17,535 nucleotides of DNA from DATATV01 sp035551355 (GCA_035551355.1 DASZNF010000120.1:1-17535), one strand, 5' to 3'; positions 1 to 6,756 are shown, counted from the first letter of the stretch. The notes: generated from the sequence alone by a model not told the origin. Numbers and translations are program-made.

Positions 1-141
1 GTCCAGCACCGGATGCGCCTCGCCGCGCGCCTTCCGCGCCCGATGCGGCTCGGTCCACGCCCGCACCCGCGCCCGATGCGCCGCCCGTCGGGCCGTCCAC
101 TCGGCCTCGGGCAGCAGGGTCGGGGCGATGGCGGTGGACAC
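1..141 (-). CDS. Putative 3-methyladenine DNA glycosylase-family protein, N-terminal fragment
   Basis: Only the first 47 codons are in the window; the gene runs off the left edge. The minus-strand reading from a GTG at 139-141 has nearly all codons ending in G or C and begins VSTAIAPTLLPEAEW. It then has the pattern H-x-x-R-V-x-x-W-x-x-P-H-x-x-R, followed by R-G-E-x-H-P-V-x-D. I recognise this N-terminal pattern from the actinobacterial family that databases label 3-methyladenine DNA glycosylase. That label is by convention, and the catalytic region lies outside the window, so repair activity is not shown here. The start is supported by a -10-like TACCCT ending 6 nt before the GTG and by the lack of a Shine-Dalgarno, which suggests a leaderless mRNA. 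An ATG at 141-143 is in a different frame and is not the start. Confidence 0.6.
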   Translation of the reverse strand, partial: MSTAIAPTLLPEAEWTARRAAHRARVRAWTEPHRARKARGEAHPVLD

Positions 142-531
142 ATGTCCAGGGTAAGTCAGCGTCGGCGCGGACAGATCGGCCGGCTGCCGCGTCCCGGTCC
201 GCCGACTCGATCATGGACGACTCCGGCGCTGTGCTGGGACCACGGCCGCCGCCCGTCAGGAACCGCAGGGGCTCGATCGGGTCCCGCAGCACGTCCCGGT
301 GCTTCGCCAGTCCGGCGGCCTGCATCTCGTCGGTGATCCAGACGACGAGGTCGCCCTCCATCTTGATCAGGATGATCGAGCCGAGCCGCAGGACCGCGTT
401 CTGCTGGTCTTTCACGCCGCTGGGCGCCCGTCGATCGTTGGTGATCGATTGGTATCCGATCGGTGATCACCGGCGCGATCAGGCACGCCGGCGGATACGT
501 CGACTGAGCGTCTCGCGACGCCGCGCGACGT
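142..531. other. Gap of about 390 bp with a coding-like minus-strand stretch, no recognisable gene
   Basis: From a possible GTG at 413-415 (-), about 75 codons down to near 190 have strong G/C third positions and a plausible protein texture (VKDQQNAVLRLGSIIL, then KMEGDLVVWITDEMQ). I do not recognise a family. The frame has no stop before the window edge and would read out of frame through the glycosylase gene start, so it does not behave as a normal complete gene. It could be a decayed gene, a gene with a frameshift, or chance. The upstream part (416-531) has several GGTGATC copies and a perfect 12-bp palindrome at 461-472, but no clear promoter. Confidence 0.25.
148..153 (-). promoter_or_regulatory. 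Candidate -10 box for a leaderless transcript
   Basis: On the minus strand TACCCT (TANNNT) is followed by six bases and then the GTG start at 141. That is the spacing expected if transcription begins at or next to the start codon. No convincing -35 element is visible. The same arrangement occurs before two other genes in this window. Confidence 0.4.
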
Positions 532-1578
532 TCAGTCGGCGGCGACGTGGGTCGCATCCCGTACGGTGCCGACGAACTCTTCGAACAAGTCCTCCAACGC
601 CACCACACCGACCAACGTCCCGTCGGGGTGGACGGCTCGGGCGAGGTGGGTGCGGGCTCGGCGCAACGCGGTCACCGCCTCGTCCAGCCGCGCATCCGTT
701 GGGACGTCAGGCAATCCGCGCACGCGCGAGGCGGGCACCGGGCGATCCGCGTCGTCGCCGAGCTGATCCAGGACGTCCTTGATGTGCAGGTAGCCGACCA
801 ACCGCCCATTGGGCGCGGCGAGGGGGAAGCGGGAGAAGCCCGTCGCCGCCACCGCCGCCTCGACCTCGCCGACCGTGGGCTCAGCGGACAGGGTGGTGAG
901 TTGGTCCAGGGGGAGCATGACGTCGGCGACCGTGCGGGCCGTGGAGGAGAGGGTTTTGGCCAGGCGCTGGTGTTCGGCGATGTCGAGCAGGCCCTCCCGC
1001 CGCGACTCGCCGATCATCGACGCCAGCTCGTCCCGGGTGTATGCGCTGTTGAGTTCGTCCTGGGGCGTCACGCCGATGATCTTCAGGCTCGCCCCGGCCA
1101 GCGCGGTGAACATGGACAGCAGTGGCCGGGTGAACCGGCAGAACGCGAAGTGCACCGGCACCAGCCACATCGCGGCCCGCTCCGGCCCGGCCAGCGCCAG
1201 GTTCTTCGGCACCATCTCACCCAGCAGCGTGTGCAGCATGGTCACGATGCCCAGTGCCAGCGCGAAACCCACCGTGTGCACCACCGCGTCCGGCGCGCCG
1301 ATCGCGTGCAGGGGCTTCTCGATCAGCTCCGACATCGCCGGTTCGGCCAGCGCACCCAGCCCCAGCGAGCACACCGTGACACCGAGCTGCGCACCGGCGA
1401 TCAGCAGCGGCAACTCGTGTCCGGCGCGGATCGCGGTGTCGGCGCGGGAGAAACCGTCGGTGGCCAGTGCTTCCAGGCGATCGCGGCGAGCGGTGATGAC
1501 CGCGAACTCGGCGCCGACGAAGAAAGCGTTGCCCGCCACCAGCAACAGGGTCAGGAACAGCGAGAGTCCGACGCTCAT
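532..1578 (-). CDS. CNNM/CBS-domain membrane protein (HlyC/CorC-like, short form)
   Basis: This 348-residue integral membrane protein has a CNNM transmembrane domain at about residues 1-180. The domain carries the family signatures G-A-E-F near residue 22, GAQLGVTVCSLGLGALAEP at about 62-80 and GEMVPKNLALA at 120-130. A cytosolic CBS pair follows at about 215-340 (ADVMLPLDQL, FSRFPL, GYLHIKDVL, ALEDLFEEFVG). The C-terminal CorC_HlyC domain of the full-length family is absent. CNNM/CorC proteins have been linked to Mg2+ or Co2+ efflux; the old name hemolysin is misleading. The ATG at 1576-1578 overlaps the stop of the upstream paralogue as ATGA, so the two are translationally coupled. The same long-plus-short pairing is known in M. 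tuberculosis (Rv1842c/Rv1841c). The two products may form a heteromer; that is an inference. Confidence 0.88.
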   Translation of the reverse strand: MSVGLSLFLTLLLVAGNAFFVGAEFAVITARRDRLEALATDGFSRADTAIRAGHELPLLIAGAQLGVTVCSLGLGALAEPAMSELIEKPLHAIGAPDAVVHTVGFALALGIVTMLHTLLGEMVPKNLALAGPERAAMWLVPVHFAFCRFTRPLLSMFTALAGASLKIIGVTPQDELNSAYTRDELASMIGESRREGLLDIAEHQRLAKTLSSTARTVADVMLPLDQLTTLSAEPTVGEVEAAVAATGFSRFPLAAPNGRLVGYLHIKDVLDQLGDDADRPVPASRVRGLPDVPTDARLDEAVTALRRARTHLARAVHPDGTLVGVVALEDLFEEFVGTVRDATHVAAD

Positions 1579-3077
1579 GACCGGCCTCCGGTCCGCCGCG
1601 CCGCCGGCTCGTCCGCCAGCCGGGCACGCCGGTCCGCATGTCCGTCCGCGTCACCGTCGGCGTCACCGTCACCGTCGGCTTGCCTGTCGGCTGGCGAATG
1701 TCCGTTGCGAGAGGCGGGTTCCTTCGGTGGCGCGATTCCGTTCGGCGGGGCGATCACGGGTTCGGTGGCGTGTGCCAGCCGCAGGTCGGCGATGCGGTGT
1801 TTGTCCATCCGCAGCACGGTGATCCGCCAGCCGTCCACCCGGACCTCGTCGCCGACATCGGGAATCCGGCCCAGCTGCCACAGCACGAAACCGGCCAGCG
1901 TTTCGTACTCCCCGGGCGGCATCTCGAAACCGGTCGCGTCTTCCACCTCGTCGTCGCGCAGCAACCCGGACACCAGCCAGCCGCTGCGGCCCAGCGGGCG
2001 CACCGGCGGGGACTCGCCCCGGTCGTGCTCGTCGCGCACGTCGCCGACGATCTCCTCGACCACGTCCTCGACCGTCACCAGCCCGGCCGTGCCGCCGTAC
2101 TCGTCGACCACCAGCGCCAGTTGCAGACCGGACTCGCGCAACCGCTGCAACAGCGAGTCCGCGGGCAGCGTGCCGGGCACCCGGGGGACCGGCTGGACCA
2201 GCGCGGCCACCGTGGTCTTTTCGCGCGATCCGGCCGCCATGCCGAACGCCTGCTTGACGTGCACCACGCCGCTGACCTCGTCCAGGTCCTGATCCTCGGC
2301 ATACACCGGGAACCGGGAGAAACCGGTGCGCACACTGGCATCCACCAGGTCCAGCACGGTCGCGTCGGCGCGCAGCGCCTCCACCCGGACCCGCGGGGTC
2401 ATCAGCTCCTCCGCGGTGTGGTCGCCGAACCGCAGCGACCGGTCCAGCAGCGCTGCGGTGCTCGCGTCCAGGGTGCCGTGCTCGGCCGAGGTGCGCACCA
2501 GCGAGCCCAGCTCCTCCGGCGAACGCGCCGACCGCAGTTCCTCGGCCGGTTCCACGCCCAGCCGCCGCACCACCCAGTTCGCCGAGCCGTTGAGCGCCTT
2601 GATCGCCCACCGGAACACCAGCGAGAACGCGGTCTGGAACTCGGCGACCGAGCGGGCCGTGCCCAGGGCGCGGGCGATGGACAGGTGCTTGGGCACCAGT
2701 TCGCCGAACACCACCGACACCGTGGTGGCCAGGAACAGCGCCACCAGGTAGGAGATCACCTCGGCCACGCCGTCGGGCAGGCCGGTGGCGTCCAGCAGTG
2801 GGCGCAGCAGCCCGGCGATGCACGGCTCGGCCAGATAACCGGTGGCCAGGGTGGTGAGCGTGATGCCGAGCTGCGCGCCGGACAGCTGGAACGACAGCGA
2901 GCGGACGGCCTTCTGCACCGCGTTCGCGCGCCGGTCGCCGACCTGGCGGACATGCCGGTCGACCTGCACCTGTTCCAGCGTGGTCAGCGAATACTCGGCG
3001 GCCACGAACACCGCCGCGCTCGCGGTGAGCGCGAGCACCGCAACGACGCCCAGCGCATCCAGCACCGTGCCACTCAT
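1575..3077 (-). CDS. CNNM/CBS/CorC_HlyC-domain membrane protein (HlyC/CorC-like, long form)
   Basis: This 500-residue protein has four parts. The CNNM membrane domain covers about 1-200, with VAAEYSLTTLEQ at 25-36, GAQLGITLTTLATGYLAEP at 67-85 and FGELVPKHLSIA at 124-135. A CBS pair covers about 220-345 (EELMTPRV, FSRFPVY, VVDEYGGTAGLVTVEDVVEE). A CorC_HlyC domain covers about 360-436. The tail, from 437 on, is hydrophilic and low in complexity, contains D-G-D-A-D-G repeats and is probably disordered. The family is associated with divalent cation transport, mainly Mg2+. It is the first gene of a two-gene operon. The ATG at 3075-3077 has only a weak Shine-Dalgarno (GCGGGCC), but the protein starts right before the first membrane helix, as in homologues. 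The upstream region holds two inverted repeats. Confidence 0.9.
   Translation of the reverse strand: MSGTVLDALGVVAVLALTASAAVFVAAEYSLTTLEQVQVDRHVRQVGDRRANAVQKAVRSLSFQLSGAQLGITLTTLATGYLAEPCIAGLLRPLLDATGLPDGVAEVISYLVALFLATTVSVVFGELVPKHLSIARALGTARSVAEFQTAFSLVFRWAIKALNGSANWVVRRLGVEPAEELRSARSPEELGSLVRTSAEHGTLDASTAALLDRSLRFGDHTAEELMTPRVRVEALRADATVLDLVDASVRTGFSRFPVYAEDQDLDEVSGVVHVKQAFGMAAGSREKTTVAALVQPVPRVPGTLPADSLLQRLRESGLQLALVVDEYGGTAGLVTVEDVVEEIVGDVRDEHDRGESPPVRPLGRSGWLVSGLLRDDEVEDATGFEMPPGEYETLAGFVLWQLGRIPDVGDEVRVDGWRITVLRMDKHRIADLRLAHATEPVIAPPNGIAPPKEPASRNGHSPADRQADGDGDADGDADGHADRRARLADEPAARRTGGRS
1637..1690. repeat. Short degenerate tandem repeat (6/12-bp) in the CNNM gene tail
   Basis: The plus strand reads CGTCACCGTCGG then CGTCACCGTCAC then CGTCGG at 1649-1678, with related degenerate copies on both sides. 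On the coding (minus) strand it encodes the D-G-D-A-D-G run at about residues 468-482. Such repeats are prone to slippage, so tail length may vary among strains. Confidence 0.6.
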
Positions 3078-3137
3078 GATCGGCCCGCTGCGAAAACCGA
3101 GAAGCCAGGCCCTGTCCCTGGCCGGCTACTGTCGCCG

Positions 3138-3166
3138 GGTGCGTCACGCACCGAAGGAGTCACTCC
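3138..3166. promoter_or_regulatory. Two adjacent inverted repeats upstream of the CNNM operon
   Basis: GGTGCGTCACGCACC at 3138-3152 is a perfect dyad with 7-bp arms around a central C. Three bases later GGAGTCACTCC at 3156-3166 is a second dyad with 5-bp arms around a central C. Their centres are 16 bp apart and both contain GTCAC at the axis. They lie 61-89 bp before the CNNM start, in the 5' untranslated or promoter region. They may be protein-binding sites or small leader hairpins; the sequence does not decide between these. Confidence 0.35.
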
Positions 3167-3292
3167 CCGAAATGGCTCAAAACGGATCTACTTCTGATGG
3201 TTGCCGACCAGTGTAGCCATTGCGCGGGCCGAGGGCTGGCGCAGCGGCCTGTCACGCGCCGCGCGTCCACCCCCGGCCGCGTGTTTCGGTTG

Positions 3293-3319
3293 GCTGACCG
3301 GGGAAATCCCCCGGTCAGC
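3293..3319 (-). terminator. Hairpin terminator including the stop codon of the F420 oxidoreductase gene
   Basis: Arms of 11 bp, GCTGACCGGGG at 3293-3303 and its exact complement at 3309-3319, flank a 5-nt loop. The stop codon (3315-3317) is inside the stem, so the hairpin starts within the last codons. No T-run follows, as is common in high-GC actinomycetes. Confidence 0.6.
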
Positions 3320-4244
3320 TGGGCGTGGTCAGCGCGGTGAGGGCGGGGGCGAGGCGCTCGTACTGGTCGAACGCGGTCAGGTCGTAGACCAGCGGGAGGA
3401 TCACCACGTGATCGGCGCCCGCGGCCAGGTGCTCGCCGGCCCGCGCCGCGATCGTCGCCGGGTCACCGTGCGCGACCACCGCGTCGACCAGCCGGTCGGA
3501 CAGTTCGGTGAGGTCGGTTTCGGTGAATCCGGCCCGGATCAGGCTTTTCGCGTAGGGCGAGCCGGGCCGCTCGATGCGCCCGGACACGAACTGGCGGGCC
3601 AGCTCGCGGGTCCGGACCTGGTCGCCGTCGGACAGCACGGACAGGCCGACGACCAGCAGCTTGTCCGGCCCCAGCGTCTCCCGGGCCTGGGCGGTGAATC
3701 CCGCGGGCACCATGGTGGGCAGCGCGCCGTCGGTCACGTCCCCGGCCAGCGCCAGCATCTTCGGGCCGTTGGCGGCCACGATCCGCGGGTACGGCGTGGT
3801 GGGCGCGGGCAGCTGGGTGGGCAGGTGCATGCGGTCGAGGTAGTCACGCAACGTGGCCAGCGGGCTGCCCCAGGGCTGTCCGACGCTCTCGGCCTGGGAC
3901 GGGTAGCCCACGCCGATGCCGAGCACGAACCGGCCGGGATAGGCCTCGGCCAGCATGGCCGCGCCCGCGTGCATGGTCTGCGGGGGCCGGGCCCAGATGT
4001 TGGCGATGGACGAGCCGACCACCATTCGTTCGGTGGCCGCGAGCAGCAGGCTCAGCTGGAGCAGGCTGTCCTTGCCGCCCACTCCCTCGTTGTTCCACAG
4101 CGCGCGGTAACCCAGCTCCTCCAGCCGGCGCGCGCCCGCCCGCTGCCGCTGGATCGGCACCGGCTCGGTCATCGAGAACGGCATGAACACGCCGATCGGC
4201 CCGAGTGCGCGGCGCGCCGCGGCCACTACGCCGGTGGTCCCCAT
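3315..4244 (-). CDS. LLM-class F420-dependent oxidoreductase
   Basis: This 309-residue protein has the single-domain TIM-barrel pattern of the luciferase-like monooxygenase family: LGPIGVFMPF at 14-23, RRLEELGYRALWNNEG at 39-54, ATERMVVGSSIANIWARPP near 70-88 and RFVLGIGVGYP at 105-115. GPKMLALAGDVTDGALP at 160-176 is the usual F420-subgroup motif. It resembles the group of probable F420-dependent oxidoreductases typified by MSMEG_4141 (TIGR03620); the substrate is unknown. The ATG at 4242-4244 has a strong GGAGGAGG ribosome site (4249-4256) five bases upstream. It is a single-gene unit: its own promoter with two operator-like dyads lies upstream and a hairpin terminator overlaps its stop. 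A local transcriptional repressor is expected, but none is encoded next to it. Confidence 0.88.
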   Translation of the reverse strand: MGTTGVVAAARRALGPIGVFMPFSMTEPVPIQRQRAGARRLEELGYRALWNNEGVGGKDSLLQLSLLLAATERMVVGSSIANIWARPPQTMHAGAAMLAEAYPGRFVLGIGVGYPSQAESVGQPWGSPLATLRDYLDRMHLPTQLPAPTTPYPRIVAANGPKMLALAGDVTDGALPTMVPAGFTAQARETLGPDKLLVVGLSVLSDGDQVRTRELARQFVSGRIERPGSPYAKSLIRAGFTETDLTELSDRLVDAVVAHGDPATIAARAGEHLAAGADHVVILPLVYDLTAFDQYERLAPALTALTTPS

Positions 4245-4259
4245 GGATCCTCCTCCAGA

Positions 4260-4280
4260 AATCGGAGCTTGCCTCCGATT
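4260..4280. promoter_or_regulatory. Operator-like inverted repeat 1 of the F420 oxidoreductase
   Basis: AATCGGAG, a 5-nt spacer, then CTCCGATT form a perfect dyad with 8-bp arms. It lies over the predicted transcription start and just upstream of the ribosome site. It shares the core CGGAG-N5-CTCCG with the second dyad, whose centre is 31 bp away, about three helical turns. The form suits a TetR-type repressor; this is an inference. Confidence 0.6.
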
Positions 4281-4285
4281 GTCTC

Positions 4286-4314
4286 AGGCTATACGGAGGC
4301 TGACTCCGTATCAA
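4286..4314 (-). promoter_or_regulatory. Candidate promoter of the F420 oxidoreductase gene
   Basis: On the minus strand TTGATA (4309-4314) is followed by a 17-bp spacer and TAGCCT (4286-4291). This is a good match to a vegetative actinobacterial promoter (TTGAC-like, TANNNT). Transcription would start near 4279, inside dyad 1. Confidence 0.5.
4291..4311. promoter_or_regulatory. Operator-like inverted repeat 2 of the F420 oxidoreductase
   Basis: ATACGGAG, a 5-nt spacer, then CTCCGTAT form a perfect dyad with 8-bp arms. It fills the space between the candidate -35 and -10 boxes of the minus-strand promoter, where a bound protein would block RNA polymerase. Confidence 0.65.
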
Positions 4315-4356
4315 CAGCGGGGCGATCTCTGTCAGGGGCGACAGGCCGAACGGACG

Positions 4357-4384
4357 TTGTGATCCACCGATCTCGGCGTACCGT
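4357..4384 (+). promoter_or_regulatory. Candidate promoter of the DUF6191 gene (leaderless)
   Basis: TTGTGA at 4357-4362, a 16-bp spacer and TACCGT at 4379-4384 form a plausible promoter. Seven bases separate the -10 box from the GTG at 4392, so the transcript would begin at or beside the start codon. No Shine-Dalgarno is visible before this GTG. Confidence 0.4.
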
Positions 4385-4391
4385 GGTGACT

Positions 4392-4649
4392 GTGAGTTGG
4401 CTGAGGCGCCGCAGGAGAAAGCGGCGGTCCAAGCGGGCGAGGTCGAAGCAGCCCATGGTGGAGATGGTGTCCGCCGAAATCGACGAATTGTTCGGACCGT
4501 CGAAGAAGCACGTTTACGAACGCAAGGAATGGGTTGCGGTCGCGAAGGTCGACGATCACGAGCAGGCCGGATCGGGCGGTAAGGGACCGATCGATCTCGA
4601 CTCCGGCATCGTGCACCTGCCGCGTCCGGTCGGACCCGAGCCCAGCTGA
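4392..4649 (+). CDS. DUF6191 domain-containing small protein
   Basis: This 85-residue protein begins with a very basic stretch (VSWLRRRRRKRRSKRARSKQ). It then carries EIDELFGPSKKHVYERKEW and the ending GPIDLDSGIVHLP, which I recognise as the DUF6191 pattern of actinomycete small proteins. The function is unknown. The arginine-rich start could contact nucleic acid, phospholipid or ribosome; none of this is shown. The GTG at 4392 is chosen because a -10-like box lies 7 nt upstream. A GTG at 4383 and an ATG at 4455, the latter giving 64 residues without the basic part, are alternatives. The gene stands alone, divergent from the F420 oxidoreductase and ended by a strong hairpin shared with the convergent P450 gene. 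Confidence 0.7.
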   Translation: MSWLRRRRRKRRSKRARSKQPMVEMVSAEIDELFGPSKKHVYERKEWVAVAKVDDHEQAGSGGKGPIDLDSGIVHLPRPVGPEPS

Positions 4650-4677
4650 CACACCCCCGTTCAGGCAGTGTTTTGTC

Positions 4678-4721
4678 CGGTGAGTGTGGTCCTCCCCAGT
4701 CGGAGAGGGCCACACTCACCG
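4678..4721. terminator. Long bidirectional terminator between DUF6191 and P450 genes
   Basis: A 17-bp stem (4678-4694 with 4705-4721) with a single G-U wobble encloses a 10-nt loop. On the plus strand the stem is followed by TTTGTGTG, a weak T-rich tail. It lies between two convergent genes and can serve both. Confidence 0.75.
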
Positions 4722-4740
4722 TTTGTGTGAGCGCCCCCGG

Positions 4741-6057
4741 TCAGGCCGGGGTGGGGTCGCGGCGGACCGAGCGGCCGCGCACCGGCAGGTGCCGCACGCC
4801 GTGGATGTTGCGGGTGTGCCGGTAGCGCACCGCGCCCGCCCCACCCAGGTCCGGGAACCGCTGGAACAGCTGGCGCAGCGCCACGGCGGCCTCGATCCGG
4901 GCCAGCCCGGCGCCGAGGCAGTAGTGGATGCCCGCGGAGAAGGCCAGGTGATCCCGGTTGTTCGGCCGGTTCGGGTCGAACCGGTTGGGGTGGTCGAACA
5001 CCTCCGGGTCCCGGTTGGCCCCGCCCAGCAGCATCAGCACCGCCCCGTCCCTGGGGATGCGCACGCCGGCCACCTCGACCGGCTCGCGGGCCATGCGCAT
5101 GGTCTGGTGCACCGGCGGGTCCAGCCGCAGCACCTCCTCGACCAGCGCCGGCGCCTGCTCCGGGTTGGCCAGGAACCAGTCCCGGGCCGAGTCGTCACCC
5201 AGCAGGGTGGTGACCGCGTTGCCGATCAGGTTGACCGTGGTCTCGAACCCGGCGACCAGCAGCAGCCCGGCGGTGGCGACCAGATCGCGGCGCAACTGCG
5301 CGGTCGGCGCCTCGCCCTCGATGGTCCCGGCCAGCCCGCTGATCACGTCGTCGCCGGGCTCGCGCCGGCGCAGCTCGATCTGCCCGTTGAAGAACTCGTC
5401 CATCTCGGCCAGCGCCCGCCGCAGCCTGCGCAGCTGGCCCAGGTCCCACACCCCGTCCAGCGAGTGCGCCATCTCCGCGCCCCACAGGATGAACTTCGGC
5501 CGGTCGGCACTGGAGATGCCGAGCAGGTCGCAGATGACCTGGACCGGCACGCGCACCGCGAAGTCGTCGATCAGGTCGAAATCGTCCCGGCCGGACAGCT
5601 CGTCCAGGTAGCGCTCGACGATCTCCTCGATCCGGTCGGTGCGCTGGTTGAGGGCCCGGGGCGTGAACCACGGGCCGACGGTGCGGCGCAGCCGGGTGTG
5701 CGAGGGCGGGTCCATGGACAGGAAGGAGTCGTCGATCGGGTGTACCAGGCCCTCGGGCACGCCGCCGCTGGCCAGTTGCACCTCGTCGCGGCCGGCGTCG
5801 TCGCTGCTGCGCACGCCGAACCGCTGGTCGCGCAGGATCGTGTTGGCGGTGGCGTGCGAGGCGGTGGCGTGCACCCGCAGGGCACCCCTGAACAGCGGAC
5901 CCTGCGCGCGGACCTGGTCGTAGAGCGGGTAGGGATCGACGTTGGGGCGGCGGGAGAGCACCTTAGCCAGTGCATCGCCGCGCAGCGCGTGCCCGCGCAC
6001 CACGTTCCGGCCGACGAACATCATCAGGCCGACCTGGGCGTCCCGCAGAATCGTCAC
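4741..6057 (-). CDS. Cytochrome P450, CYP140-like
   Basis: This 438-residue soluble bacterial P450 is complete. It has the C-helix motif HTRLRR at 120-125, the I-helix oxygen-activating AGFETT at 269-274, the K-helix E308-x-x-R311 and the haem loop FSAGIHYCLG, in which Cys380 is the thiolate ligand. The extended N-terminus (GRNVVRGHALRGDALAKVL), VAGFETTVNLIGN and the end of the K-helix resemble mycobacterial CYP140A1 (Rv1880c) as I recall it; subfamily assignment is an inference. The substrate is unknown. The GTG at 6055-6057 has GGGGAG five bases upstream. No ferredoxin or ferredoxin reductase gene is adjacent, so electron partners must be encoded elsewhere. It is transcribed divergently from the DUF1707 gene and ends at a shared hairpin terminator. 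Confidence 0.93.
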   Translation of the reverse strand: MTILRDAQVGLMMFVGRNVVRGHALRGDALAKVLSRRPNVDPYPLYDQVRAQGPLFRGALRVHATASHATANTILRDQRFGVRSSDDAGRDEVQLASGGVPEGLVHPIDDSFLSMDPPSHTRLRRTVGPWFTPRALNQRTDRIEEIVERYLDELSGRDDFDLIDDFAVRVPVQVICDLLGISSADRPKFILWGAEMAHSLDGVWDLGQLRRLRRALAEMDEFFNGQIELRRREPGDDVISGLAGTIEGEAPTAQLRRDLVATAGLLLVAGFETTVNLIGNAVTTLLGDDSARDWFLANPEQAPALVEEVLRLDPPVHQTMRMAREPVEVAGVRIPRDGAVLMLLGGANRDPEVFDHPNRFDPNRPNNRDHLAFSAGIHYCLGAGLARIEAAVALRQLFQRFPDLGGAGAVRYRHTRNIHGVRHLPVRGRSVRRDPTPA

Positions 6058-6106
6058 GTTCGCTCCCCGAATTCGTGCCGCACGTTACATACCAACGGTA
6101 CGCCGC

Positions 6107-6135
6107 TTGACGAGACACTGTCGAGACGCAAGAAT
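6107..6135 (+). promoter_or_regulatory. Candidate promoter of the DUF1707 gene
   Basis: TTGACG at 6107-6112, a 17-bp spacer and AAGAAT at 6130-6135 form a good vegetative-type promoter in the 120-bp divergent region between the P450 and DUF1707 genes. Confidence 0.5.
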
Positions 6136-6177
6136 CTTAGAGACTAAAACGATCGATTGGTAAGAGGGGTGAGCGCG

Positions 6178-6756
6178 GTGGCGTCGCTTCCGCATCTTCC
6201 GTCGCCGGGCACAGCGCAGGGCACCGAATCCGCCGCGCTGCTCCGGCTGTCGGACGCCGACCGCGACCGCGCGGTCGCCCGGCTCAACGAGGCCGTGGCC
6301 GAGGGCAGGCTGACCTGGCCCGAACACGCCGAGCGGGTCGAGGCGGTGTGGGCCGCGCGCACCGAGCACGAGCTGATCCCGCTGGTCCGCGACCTCGGCT
6401 CGGTAGCGCGCCCGGTCGATTCCGCTGGGCCGCCGGTGATCGCGATGTTCAGCAAGATCGTCCGGCGGCCCGAACTGGGTCGGCCGATCCGGGCCCGCTC
6501 GCTGTTCGGCGCGGTGTTCCTGGACCTGTCCGACGCGCCGGCCGGGGAGGAGCTGCGGGTCGAGGCGTCGTCGTTCTGCGGCAAGGTGGTGCTCACCGTG
6601 GCCGAGGACGCGACCGTGATCGACGAGGGCGAGGCGATCCTGGCCAAGCGCAAGATCTTCGCGCCGGGCAGCCCGGGCGGGCCGGTCGTGCGGATCACGG
6701 GGCGGTCGATGCTGGGACATCTGCGGGTGGTGGCGAAGCACTACCGCTGGTGGTGA
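6178..6756 (+). CDS. DUF1707 (SHOCT-like) and LiaF-type C-terminal domain protein
   Basis: This 192-residue protein has an N-terminal DUF1707 helical domain (LRLSDADRDRAVARLNEAV, then EGRLTWPEHAERVEAVWAA). The C-terminal part is beta-rich (MFSKIVRRPE, SLFGAVFLDLSDAP, VEASSFCGKVVLTVAED) and resembles the domain of LiaF/YvqF-type cell-envelope stress proteins. No transmembrane helix is apparent, so it should be cytoplasmic or peripheral. DUF1707 proteins are common in actinobacteria and mostly uncharacterised. The GTG at 6178 is preferred because AGAGGGG ends eight bases upstream; in-frame TTG at 6157 and GTG at 6169 lie upstream of or within that ribosome site. The last 62 bp overlap, tail to tail, the 3' end of the MFS gene on the other strand. 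Confidence 0.82.
   Translation: MASLPHLPSPGTAQGTESAALLRLSDADRDRAVARLNEAVAEGRLTWPEHAERVEAVWAARTEHELIPLVRDLGSVARPVDSAGPPVIAMFSKIVRRPELGRPIRARSLFGAVFLDLSDAPAGEELRVEASSFCGKVVLTVAEDATVIDEGEAILAKRKIFAPGSPGGPVVRITGRSMLGHLRVVAKHYRWW

Noticed and set aside
461..472. CGGTGATCACCG palindrome
   Set aside because: It is perfect but short, has no promoter or gene start at a suitable distance, and consists of common GATC-rich sequence. It is noted only within the gap description.
547..2292. A 581-codon plus-strand open frame across the CNNM genes
   Set aside because: It is antisense to two recognised membrane proteins, and the product is Arg/His/Gln-rich without any motif.
4684..6147. A 487-codon plus-strand open frame opposite the P450
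   Set aside because: The minus strand carries all P450 motifs; the plus-strand product has only low-complexity composition.
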